24,068 bases of DNA from the NCBI GenBank assembly GCA_947464365.1, contig CANHWS010000014.1, positions 1-24,068 on the forward strand. The letters run 5' to 3'. The notes below the pieces were generated by a model that ran no database searches, was not told the origin of the DNA, and saw nothing but the letters and a program-made list of their open reading frames with translations. The stretch's first letter is position 1; the number at the start of each line of letters is the position of its first letter. The stretch comes from Cytophagaceae bacterium (GTDB lineage Bacteria; Bacteroidota; Bacteroidia; Cytophagales; Flexibacteraceae). Below are positions 8,394-15,358 of this stretch, piece after piece. Position numbers and translations under genes: made by a program.

Positions 8394-9266
8394 ATGGACG
8401 GATTCTACATCATTTTGGTAGGTAGTTTGGTGGCAGTATCATGCGCCTTGCTAGGCTGTTGGCTTATCCTTCGGAAGATGGCGATGGTTGGCGATGCGAT
8501 TTCGCATGCCATCCTACCTGGTATTGTGATTGCTTTCTTGGCTACCGGCACCCGCAACACCGGACCTATGCTATTTTGGGCCTGCATGTTTGGTCTGCTA
8601 AGTACAGTCCTCATCGAGTGGCTACACCAAAAAGCTAGGCTCCAGACCGATGCCGCAATCGGTGTCACCTTCACCTGGCTGTTTGCCATCGGTGTGATTT
8701 TGGTTTCGGTTTATAGCAGCGAGGTGGATCTGGATCAGGACTGTGTGCTCTATGGCGAGATCGCCTATGTACCGCTCGATCTTTGGGTCACAGGGTCAGG
8801 CTGGAATCTAGGCCCCAAAGTCGCCTGGATATTGGGTGGGGTACTAACCTTAGTAGTTACCTTCGTCACCCTAGGCTATAAAGAGCTCCAACTTTCGACC
8901 TTTGACGCAGAGTTTGCACGCTTCACGGGTATGAGGACCCAGATCTGGCATTACAGCCTTATGTCTTTGGTAAGTTTGGTCACCGTTACAGCTTTTGAAG
9001 CTGTTGGGGCCATTTTGGTAGTGGCATTATTGGTTGTACCTGCTGCCGTCGCCTACCTGCTAGTCAACTCCTTGAGAGCCATGTTGTTACTTGCCGCCTT
9101 GGTGGGCGTCGTTTGCTCGGTAGGGGGGTATGGCATGGCAGTAGTAACGGGTGGGTCAATTGCCGGGGCTATGGCCACTGCGGCTGGTTTGCTGCTGCTG
9201 CTAACCGCAGTCGGCACTGTTTTACTGCGACGATTTGTGTCAAAAGCTGATGTAAAAATGGCCTAG
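8394..9266 (+). CDS. Metal (Zn/Mn/Fe) ABC transporter permease, ZnuB/MntB/TroC family
   Basis: This is a 290-residue inner-membrane permease of the ABC-3 family, which imports divalent metals with an ATPase and a metal-binding lipoprotein. Characteristic stretches are GSLVAVSCALLGCWLILRK at the first helix, MAMVGDAISHAILPGIVIAF, the periplasmic YGEIAYVPLD loop, the EFARFTGM segment and GAILVVALLVVPAAVAYLL. About eight to nine helices are apparent. I prefer the ATG at 8394 because MDGFYIILVGSL lines up with the usual family start. An in-frame ATG at 8364 would add ten Gly-rich residues and is also downstream of the promoter. Neither the ATPase nor the binding protein is adjacent, which is unusual for this family. 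The upstream DtxR/MntR-like palindrome suggests Mn or Fe rather than Zn, but that is inference. Confidence 0.88.
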   Translation: MDGFYIILVGSLVAVSCALLGCWLILRKMAMVGDAISHAILPGIVIAFLATGTRNTGPMLFWACMFGLLSTVLIEWLHQKARLQTDAAIGVTFTWLFAIGVILVSVYSSEVDLDQDCVLYGEIAYVPLDLWVTGSGWNLGPKVAWILGGVLTLVVTFVTLGYKELQLSTFDAEFARFTGMRTQIWHYSLMSLVSLVTVTAFEAVGAILVVALLVVPAAVAYLLVNSLRAMLLLAALVGVVCSVGGYGMAVVTGGSIAGAMATAAGLLLLLTAVGTVLLRRFVSKADVKMA

Positions 9267-9394
9267 TTTGCCTAATAAATCAGGTTTTGGGCTCTCATAC
9301 CTTTACATTTTGGGCTACAATAGATAGATTAGCCACTTCAAACTTGCAGCCTAGCCAACACGTGCTGTCATAATCCACGCAAAACCGTCCGGAA

Positions 9395-9904
9395 ATGCCG
9401 CAGCAATTACTAGTTTTGCCAAAGCCCCATACGGGATATTTAGGTTGTTTGTTGTTGCTATCAATGCTGCTACTGTCTGCTTTTTCGTCATGCAGGACCG
9501 TAGCAAAACGTCAGTACAAGGAAGTAGGTAGCAACACCGAGGTGGACGGAACTTACAATACCACTAAGGACGCCTACTATAAGTTTGACAAAAAGATGGA
9601 GCGAGTCTACACGCCCATCTATACCATCCGCACTAACCACTATTTAGTTGGTAATGAGTGTATGCGTGAGTTTACTCGCTCAATGGGCTTTGAATACATG
9701 CCATACGATGAGTATCCACACGAAACCTATGGCCCGGTAGGCTACCATTTCTACAACATCACGAGCCGCATCGGGATGATATTCAAAAAGGGACCATTCT
9801 GGAAAGCAAAGGTCAATAAAAGGCTGGCGGAGTGCCGTAGGGCTAGTGGTGATTTCATAGGGCTTAATATGGGACCACTGCCTGATAACCCTGTAGTTTT
9901 CTAG
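9395..9904 (+). CDS. Small lipoprotein of unknown function
   Basis: This is a 169-residue protein with an N-terminal hydrophobic segment (YLGCLLLLSMLLLSAF) ending in the lipobox-like FSSC with Cys33, so it is probably a lipoprotein attached to the inner or outer membrane. The mature part is polar and rich in Tyr, Lys and Arg (KDAYYKFDKKMERVYTPIYT, GYHFYNITSRIGMIFKKG). I recognise no domain or catalytic motif. It follows the metal permease by 128 bp on the same strand and ends 26 bp before a strong terminator, so it could be the last gene of that transcript. Lack of family support leaves its role open. Confidence 0.7.
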   Translation: MPQQLLVLPKPHTGYLGCLLLLSMLLLSAFSSCRTVAKRQYKEVGSNTEVDGTYNTTKDAYYKFDKKMERVYTPIYTIRTNHYLVGNECMREFTRSMGFEYMPYDEYPHETYGPVGYHFYNITSRIGMIFKKGPFWKAKVNKRLAECRRASGDFIGLNMGPLPDNPVVF

Positions 9905-9930
9905 GGACCAACCCTGATAATGTCATTTAG

Positions 9931-9960
9931 CAAAAGGCCACCGCTATGGGTGGCCTTTTG
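9931..9960. terminator. Bidirectional intrinsic terminator
   Basis: CAAAAGGCCACC (9931-9942) pairs perfectly with GGTGGCCTTTTG (9949-9960) around a 6-nt loop. The A-run at the outer left and T-run at the outer right make it usable from both sides. It sits between the converging lipoprotein gene and purB. Confidence 0.85.
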
Positions 9961-10010
9961 CTTGATAAGGTATCAATGAAGCGCCGCTTGAGAACGGACC
10001 GCTACTGCCA

Positions 10011-11420
10011 CTAATTTGGCTCTGATGGCTCAGGGAATACACCTACATACGTCTCTGGAGATAAAGACCGTAGTTCGGCTTTGACCTCCTCACGTACATC
10101 CAGGCTGTCGATAAAGACAAACATACCGTCCATCGTGATTGTGCCGTTAGCACCGCGGGTCAGTTGTTTAAGTGCATTATACGGATCAGGATAACGCTCA
10201 CGCCGCAAGATGGTCTGGATGGCCTCTGCGAGAACCTCTGGGGTGTTGGCTAGGTCCGTTGCAAGGGCTTGTTGATTTAACTCAAGTTTACCGAGGCCTT
10301 TGATGATGGACTCGATGGCAATGACGGTATGCGCAAACGGAAGGCCTAGGTTACGCAGAACGGTGCTATCTGTAAGGTCACGTTGCAGGCGGCTGATTGG
10401 TAGCTTGTTCGAAAAATGGTCAAACAAGGCATTGGCTACCCCAAGGTTGCCTTCCGCATTTTCAAAGTCAATTGGGTTGACTTTGTGCGGCATGGCAGAT
10501 GAGCCGACCTCGCCAGCTTTGGTTTTCTGTTTAAAATACCCGATCGAGATGTAATGCCAGATGTCTCTACAGAGGTCAATCAGGATGTTGTTGACCCTCC
10601 GGTGCCCATCACAATGTTCGGCCAAGTTGTCGTAGGACTCAATCTGGGTCGTGTATGTGGTCCGATGCAGACCAAATTCCTCGATCAAGAAGTCATCCAT
10701 AACAGATGGCCAGTCGATGTCCGGATAGGCTACAACGTGGGCGTTGAAGTTGCCAGTGGCCCCGCCAAACTTGGCAGCCATATCGATCGACTCTAGGTAG
10801 ATCAGTTGCGACTCTAGCCTAGCCACAAAGACATGTAACTCCTTACCCAAACGCGTCGGGGAAGCGGGTTGACCATGGGTGCGTGCTAACATTGGGATAT
10901 CTGACCAGGTTTTGACCAGCTCCCTGAGTTTCATGACCAACTCACCATAAGAAACCGAAAGTACCTCCTCCTTGAACTCCTGCAACAAAAGCGGGATGGC
11001 AGTATTGTTAATGTCCTGGCTCGTGAGGCCAAAGTGAATAAACTCGACATCATTCCCATAGCCCATCTCGGTGAACTTCTTGCGTAACCAATACTCAACT
11101 GCCTTGACGTCATGGTTGGTTGTTGCTTCAATAGATTTGATCTCGATCGCATCCTCAACGGTGAAATCTAGGTAAAGCTCCCTAAGGGCCTCTTCATCTA
11201 GGTTGAGATGTTCTAACTCAGGTAGGCCAAGGTTGACTAGCAGGATAAAGTATTCTACCTCTACCTCGACGCGGTACTTCATCAGTGCATACTCCGAAAA
11301 GTACTCCCTAAGGTCGGTTACCTTATTAGCATAACGTCCATCGATGGGGGATATCGCCATCAGTTGGTCTGGCTGCGGGCTGGTCTGGACATCTTGGTTG
11401 GTGTAGCCGACGTGCATCAT
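10011..11420 (-). CDS. purB: Adenylosuccinate lyase
   Basis: This is the cytoplasmic enzyme of purine synthesis that splits fumarate from SAICAR and from adenylosuccinate. The 469-residue product has the family start (LMAISPIDGRYANKVTDLREYF), the His loop MLARTHGQPASPTRLGKEL, and the superfamily signature GSSAMPHKVNPIDFENAEGN near residue 310. Its length is close to E. coli PurB (456), and the sequence is of the E. coli-like rather than the short B. subtilis-like type. I chose the ATG at 11420 (a second ATG follows at 11417). A TTG at 11459 in the same frame overlaps the putative -7 promoter element and is rejected. An ATG just before AISPIDGRY would also be possible. It converges on the lipoprotein gene with a shared terminator. 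Confidence 0.96.
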   Translation of the reverse strand: MMHVGYTNQDVQTSPQPDQLMAISPIDGRYANKVTDLREYFSEYALMKYRVEVEVEYFILLVNLGLPELEHLNLDEEALRELYLDFTVEDAIEIKSIEATTNHDVKAVEYWLRKKFTEMGYGNDVEFIHFGLTSQDINNTAIPLLLQEFKEEVLSVSYGELVMKLRELVKTWSDIPMLARTHGQPASPTRLGKELHVFVARLESQLIYLESIDMAAKFGGATGNFNAHVVAYPDIDWPSVMDDFLIEEFGLHRTTYTTQIESYDNLAEHCDGHRRVNNILIDLCRDIWHYISIGYFKQKTKAGEVGSSAMPHKVNPIDFENAEGNLGVANALFDHFSNKLPISRLQRDLTDSTVLRNLGLPFAHTVIAIESIIKGLGKLELNQQALATDLANTPEVLAEAIQTILRRERYPDPYNALKQLTRGANGTITMDGMFVFIDSLDVREEVKAELRSLSPETYVGVFPEPSEPN

Positions 11421-11456
11421 GATTTGGGTGATTAAACAACTTTTAACTTCTAGTCC

Positions 11457-11464
11457 CAAAACTA
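11457..11464 (-). promoter_or_regulatory. -7 promoter element of purB
   Basis: Read on the minus strand this is TAGTTTTG, an exact TAnnTTTG match, ending 36 nt before the chosen ATG. No convincing -33 TTG is seen at the usual distance. Confidence 0.5.
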
Positions 11465-11469
11465 CCTAC

Positions 11470-11477
11470 TAACTTTG
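11470..11477 (+). promoter_or_regulatory. -7 promoter element of the secreted endonuclease
   Basis: TAACTTTG matches TAnnTTTG exactly and ends 38 nt before the ATG at 11516. It stands 5 bp from the opposing purB element, so the two promoters share their upstream DNA. The -33 part is weak. Confidence 0.5.
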
Positions 11478-11515
11478 TAGGGCGGGGGTATTTTCAACTA
11501 TTGCCTCCATTTTTT

Positions 11516-13273
11516 ATGCAGCAAACACCAACCAAGACATCAGGCAGTCCTGTGCCACGTCGCTTCACGACTGCTGGCAAAGGGAGCCTCTTGGCACTTT
11601 TCGTATTCCTAACAAGCCTAGGATTTTCAGATAGCACCTATGCCCAATACCTCAGGGCGTCTAATGGAGGAGCAGTTTTTGGTACGGTACTCGAGACTTC
11701 CTCTGATAGCACCCTGATCTGGTTGAGGAACCCAACAGCTAACCCCGTATCATTGACAGGTGCCAAGTACTATCCCATTTACGGTAGCTATGCTTTCTCG
11801 TCCCCAGACACCAACCGAACGATCCCTGCCAATGACTCGATCAGAATCAAGGTGAAGTTCAAGCCTGTGCACAACATCAACAACCTGAGCACCATCGTCC
11901 TCAAAAACAATGGCGGTCGTGGCACTACGGCTCTTTCAGTACGTGGGATCTGTAACTACAGCAAAACCTATTACAGCAGCTCCTTTGGCCTTTCAGAGAA
12001 CGCTCTCAAAACAGCACTCAAGACTACAATTTCGGCCAACTACATTTCCTTAGGGTACAATAGTGGCGCGCGAGACCAGATGTTCATGACCATCGACAAC
12101 AAGCGGGTCAATGGTCAAGGTGCATCGGTTAACACCATTGAATGCTGTTATACAGGGCGTCAGGTTATCGGTTATGCCAACCGAACAGCTGCACAGGGAC
12201 CTGGTGGTGCAGTTTTTAATACTGAGCATACCATGCCACAATCTTTATTTAATAGTGCTGAACCTATGCTAAGTGACTTGTTCCACTTGTTCCCTACCAC
12301 TTCAGGAGCAAATGGCAGTCGAGGTAATTTGCCTTTCGGGATTGCTACCCAGCCGTATCGTGATGTAGCGGTTAATGCCTCGAGCAAGTTAGGAGCCAAT
12401 GGTGTGTATATGCCTCGCGACTCGCAAAAAGCAGTGGCTGCGCGTGCCCTCCTATACTTTGTGACCCGCTACAATGACAATTCTGGTTTCGTAGCCCCTC
12501 AAGAGGCTATCCTGCGGACTTGGGCTAAACAGTTCCCGGTAAATGCTATCGATCGCAAACGTAATGACGACATCTTCAGTGTCCAACGCAACCGCAACCC
12601 ATTTATCGACTACCCTCAGTTCCTGGACCGTATCACGTCTGTTAGCACCACCAACGGTGGCACCAACATCATCGCAGCTGATATGCCTGAGTCGGCCATT
12701 AGCTATGGCAATGTAGCAAACGGTGTTCCTGAAGTTTATAGTTTCGTTGTGGTTAACAGCGGCAATACCTTGCTAACCTTGTCCAATGCTGCCTTGCAGG
12801 TTACTTCTGGTAGTGGCAGCTTGGCCTTTGCTGGCGGATCTGACAACAGCGTAGGCTTGTTCCCTGGCGAGGCAAAAACCTACCTCGTGAGTTTGACCAG
12901 TGCCACAGCTGGTGCCTTAACAGGCAACTTGACCTTCACGACCAACTTGCCATCTGCTAATGTTACCGTGCCGATCACGGCCAATATCCTGACTGGATTG
13001 CCAGCTGGCGGCACTAGTTTCCGTTATCAGGACCCACAGCTTTATCCAAATCCTACATCTTCTGGTTTCAACCTGACCTCACCTGACTTTGCAGGTGTGA
13101 CTGTCTTGTTGGATGTACTTAGCGGCACAGGTCGGACGGTCCTAACTGGTCGTTATACCTTTGATGCTAACGGAACCCTTTCTACGGCAGTTAACAACCT
13201 ACCGGCAGGCGTGTACCTTATCAGGATCAGGGTTGGAGGCTATACCAAGTCCTACAGGCTCATCAAGAACTAG
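11516..13273 (+). CDS. Secreted endonuclease I family nuclease with T9SS type A sorting domain
   Basis: This 585-residue exported nuclease begins with a signal peptide (LLALFVFLTSLGF...TYAQ). Next comes an Ig-like domain of the abnormal-spindle/choice-of-anchor kind (about residues 45-145, IPANDSIRIKVKFKP). The endonuclease I (EndA/Bsn-type) catalytic domain covers about 150-375 and has NTEHTMPQS (His238 the probable catalytic residue), DLFHLFP and GSRGNLPFG, the His-Asn metal-nuclease pattern. A second Ig-like domain follows (PEVYSFVVVNSGNTLLTLSN). The C-terminal 80 residues start LYPNPTSSGFNL and end GVYLIRIRVGGYTKSYRLI, a typical T9SS sorting signal removed on outer-membrane passage. It probably degrades extracellular DNA or RNA for nutrients or biofilm turnover. 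ATG at 11516 is chosen over an in-frame TTG at 11501. A strong terminator follows. Confidence 0.92.
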   Translation: MQQTPTKTSGSPVPRRFTTAGKGSLLALFVFLTSLGFSDSTYAQYLRASNGGAVFGTVLETSSDSTLIWLRNPTANPVSLTGAKYYPIYGSYAFSSPDTNRTIPANDSIRIKVKFKPVHNINNLSTIVLKNNGGRGTTALSVRGICNYSKTYYSSSFGLSENALKTALKTTISANYISLGYNSGARDQMFMTIDNKRVNGQGASVNTIECCYTGRQVIGYANRTAAQGPGGAVFNTEHTMPQSLFNSAEPMLSDLFHLFPTTSGANGSRGNLPFGIATQPYRDVAVNASSKLGANGVYMPRDSQKAVAARALLYFVTRYNDNSGFVAPQEAILRTWAKQFPVNAIDRKRNDDIFSVQRNRNPFIDYPQFLDRITSVSTTNGGTNIIAADMPESAISYGNVANGVPEVYSFVVVNSGNTLLTLSNAALQVTSGSGSLAFAGGSDNSVGLFPGEAKTYLVSLTSATAGALTGNLTFTTNLPSANVTVPITANILTGLPAGGTSFRYQDPQLYPNPTSSGFNLTSPDFAGVTVLLDVLSGTGRTVLTGRYTFDANGTLSTAVNNLPAGVYLIRIRVGGYTKSYRLIKN

Positions 13274-13303
13274 ATCAATCTGCCGCCCTTTGGTCAAAAG
13301 TAT

Positions 13304-13346
13304 AACAGTCCCGCTCGGTCAATTCGTCGAGCGGGACTGTTTTTTT
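13304..13346 (+). terminator. Intrinsic terminator after the endonuclease gene
   Basis: AACAGTCCCGCTCG (13304-13317) pairs over 14 bp with CGAGCGGGACTGTT (13328-13341) around a 10-nt loop and is followed by a T-run to 13346. It may also stop sua5 transcription from the other side, though the opposite T-rich flank is weaker. Confidence 0.88.
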
Positions 13347-13377
13347 ATGTGGATTGCCAAAAGAATAGCACAGGCTA

Positions 13378-14454
13378 TTAATCGCCAAAAACAGCCCTAC
13401 CTAGTCGGTCATTGATGGCCTGCCCTAAGCCTTCCGAAGGGAAGTGCGCCACCACGATATGCCGAACGGCTAGGTGGCTATCAAGCAACCGCATGACGTC
13501 AAATAGGCGTGTAGCGGCCTCTTTGAGGTTTCCATCTGGTGATAACAAAAACTGCTGTTTTTCAGGTACTTGACTGGCTTGAGCTATAACTTCGTCCGAA
13601 GCGCCAAAACTAGATAGGGTAGTGGTCAAATCTTTGTCCAACCCTATAAATCCTATCGCTGAAACACTTTCTTTAGTTGCCCACCAGCTATCTGGAATGG
13701 TGCTTACCCAGACAGTTGGTTTGGAGGTAGCGTAATGCTTCATCAGCTGTCCTGGGGTTGCTGCGATTGTTTTGCCACTACGCTCTTGGGCCTTGGTAGC
13801 TTGAGCGATTGGCCCAACCACAGCAATGATTTCCTCTGCTGAAATGCCACCATGGCGGTAAAGGGTGACCTCACCAGTTGCATCCACGCCAATTATCGTG
13901 CTCTCGACCCCGACAGTGCATGGTCCCCCATCAAGAATATAGGGGATTGACCTACCCAGCTGTTTGGCTACGTGTTGTGCCGTGGTTGGGCTAACGTACA
14001 TAAACGGATTGGCACTTGGCGCCGCCAATGGGAAACTGAGCGACTGCAACAATGCCAGTGCCATCGGATGCGCAGGCATTCTGATGGCAACCAAATCACT
14101 ACCTGCCGTTACCAAGTCTGGGACAATGGGGCGCTTTGGCAACAATAACGTTAACGGGCCAGGCCAGAAGGCATCCATCAGTCGCTGCGCCTTTGGGGGT
14201 ACCACCTGCACATATCTAGCGACATCCGCTTGCTGACCTATATGGATGATCAGCGGATTAAAAGTAGGGCGTTGCTTAACCTCGAATATGCGAGCCACTG
14301 CTGCTTGGTTAAGCGCATTGCCAGCCAGTCCATAGACTGTCTCTGTCGGTAATCCGATCACCTCTCCGGCTTCGAGCAAAGCCTTGGCATAGCCTATATC
14401 CGTCCCTATTTGGGCGGTTTTCTGGCTTTGAAGGTGATCAGTGATAGCAGACAT
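13378..14454 (-). CDS. sua5: L-threonylcarbamoyladenylate synthase, Sua5 type
   Basis: This cytoplasmic enzyme makes threonylcarbamoyl-AMP from Thr, bicarbonate and ATP, the first step of the universal tRNA t6A37 modification. The YrdC-like domain (about residues 15-205) shows GLPTETVYGLAGNA, the KQRPTFNPL substrate motif, SAPSANPF, and a CTVGVESTIIGV end strand. The linker TPGQLMKHYA and a further 120-residue C-terminal domain make it the long Sua5 form (358 residues) rather than the short TsaC/YrdC form. Start ATG at 14454 is supported by a perfect -7 promoter element only 9 nt upstream. It runs opposite to the endonuclease gene, and the partners TsaB, TsaD and TsaE are not in the window. 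Confidence 0.94.
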   Translation of the reverse strand: MSAITDHLQSQKTAQIGTDIGYAKALLEAGEVIGLPTETVYGLAGNALNQAAVARIFEVKQRPTFNPLIIHIGQQADVARYVQVVPPKAQRLMDAFWPGPLTLLLPKRPIVPDLVTAGSDLVAIRMPAHPMALALLQSLSFPLAAPSANPFMYVSPTTAQHVAKQLGRSIPYILDGGPCTVGVESTIIGVDATGEVTLYRHGGISAEEIIAVVGPIAQATKAQERSGKTIAATPGQLMKHYATSKPTVWVSTIPDSWWATKESVSAIGFIGLDKDLTTTLSSFGASDEVIAQASQVPEKQQFLLSPDGNLKEAATRLFDVMRLLDSHLAVRHIVVAHFPSEGLGQAINDRLGRAVFGD

Positions 14455-14463
14455 GGTTGACTA

Positions 14464-14498
14464 CAAAGATACAGCCTTAGGACCAATACCATACCAAA
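14464..14498 (-). promoter_or_regulatory. Promoter of sua5
   Basis: On the minus strand TATCTTTG (14471-14464) matches TAnnTTTG exactly, and a TTTG at 14498-14495 lies 23 bp upstream as a -33 element. The -7 element ends 9 nt before the ATG, so the mRNA leader would be only a few bases long. Confidence 0.6.
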
Positions 14499-14525
14499 AC
14501 GGAGGGCATGGTAGTTTCCATGACC

Positions 14526-15206
14526 CTAATCCAGCGTCTCGGCCTTAGCTCGCCTATAAAGGTCAAGTAATTTGGCATACTTTACCACTGGGTACATGGC
14601 CGAAAATAGGGCCCATATAAAACCAGGATATCCGTCCAAGATCAACCCTTTGAGCAAGTAAAGCTGCAAAAAGGAGATTGGGAAACGGATCATCACGTAA
14701 AGTTTACTGGTCCGTTTGCCTCGCCGATAAAGATCCTCGGCACCGCGGGAGGTGTATTCGTTAAACTTGGCCCAATAGTGGCCTAGGTCTGGGTAGCTAT
14801 AGTGCAGCATCTTATGCCTCAAAATACCTATAGGGCCAGTCAATTCCACATCCTCATGCACTTGGGCATCGTTATAGTTGCCAAAGTTGCGATTGAAAAG
14901 CCTTAAATGGGTTTTGCCACGCTCGCCACCATAACGCATATAGCGTCCCAGAAAGACAAAATCCCTCGGGACACGATAACCAACATGGACAGGCTCCTGT
15001 CCTCCCAATATTTGTTTGATATCCACGGCCAAAGCTTCAGAAACGACCTCATCGGCATCAACTACAAAGACCCAGTCGTTATTGGCTTGGCTGACGGCAA
15101 ATCGCTTCTGAAGGCCGTAACCCAAAAAAGGTTGGACGATCACTCGTGCTCCCCACTCCTTAGCAATTGCCACAGTGTTATCTGTGCTTTGGCTGTCAAC
15201 CACCAC
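14526..15206 (-). CDS. WaaE-like family 2 glycosyltransferase, start codon apparently lost
   Basis: This is a GT2 enzyme like the lipopolysaccharide-core beta-1,4-glucosyltransferase group (WaaE/KdtX-like). It shows DSQSTDNTVAIAKEWGARV, the metal-binding VVDADE motif, RYMRYGGERGKTHLRLF, VHEDVEL and a C-terminal amphipathic or membrane region (FLQLYLLKGLILDGYPGF). The span given starts at the first canonical start codon, a GTG at 15206, but this cuts into the Rossmann fold. In the same frame the family N-terminus continues upstream as SVVIITKNEAHNLGRTLAAL...WADEV to about 15281, and an in-frame TAA is met at 15308-15306. No ATG, GTG or TTG lies between. The true start is therefore a rare codon (ATC at 15293) or was lost by a small deletion. 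It lies downstream of hemE on the same strand, so they may share a transcript. Confidence 0.8.
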   Translation of the reverse strand: MVVDSQSTDNTVAIAKEWGARVIVQPFLGYGLQKRFAVSQANNDWVFVVDADEVVSEALAVDIKQILGGQEPVHVGYRVPRDFVFLGRYMRYGGERGKTHLRLFNRNFGNYNDAQVHEDVELTGPIGILRHKMLHYSYPDLGHYWAKFNEYTSRGAEDLYRRGKRTSKLYVMIRFPISFLQLYLLKGLILDGYPGFIWALFSAMYPVVKYAKLLDLYRRAKAETLD

Positions 15207-15358
15207 AACCTCGTCCGCCCAGTGGAGGGCAGCAAGGGTTCGGCCCAGGTTGTGGGCCTCGTTTTTGGTGATGATTACAACCGAGCAGTTGATGGCCTTA
15301 TTTGCTTAAGCGTGAACGAGTTGTATAGCCACACTACATGTTGACTATCATGTGCAAT

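Noticed and set aside
11421..11459. Upstream TTG-started extension of purB
   Set aside because: It overlaps the putative -7 promoter element and adds residues not seen in the enzyme family; the ATG at 11420 is preferred.
14907..15344. 145-codon open frame on the plus strand opposite the glycosyltransferase
   Set aside because: It is antisense to a clear GT2 gene, has no recognisable domain, and arises from codon bias on the other strand.
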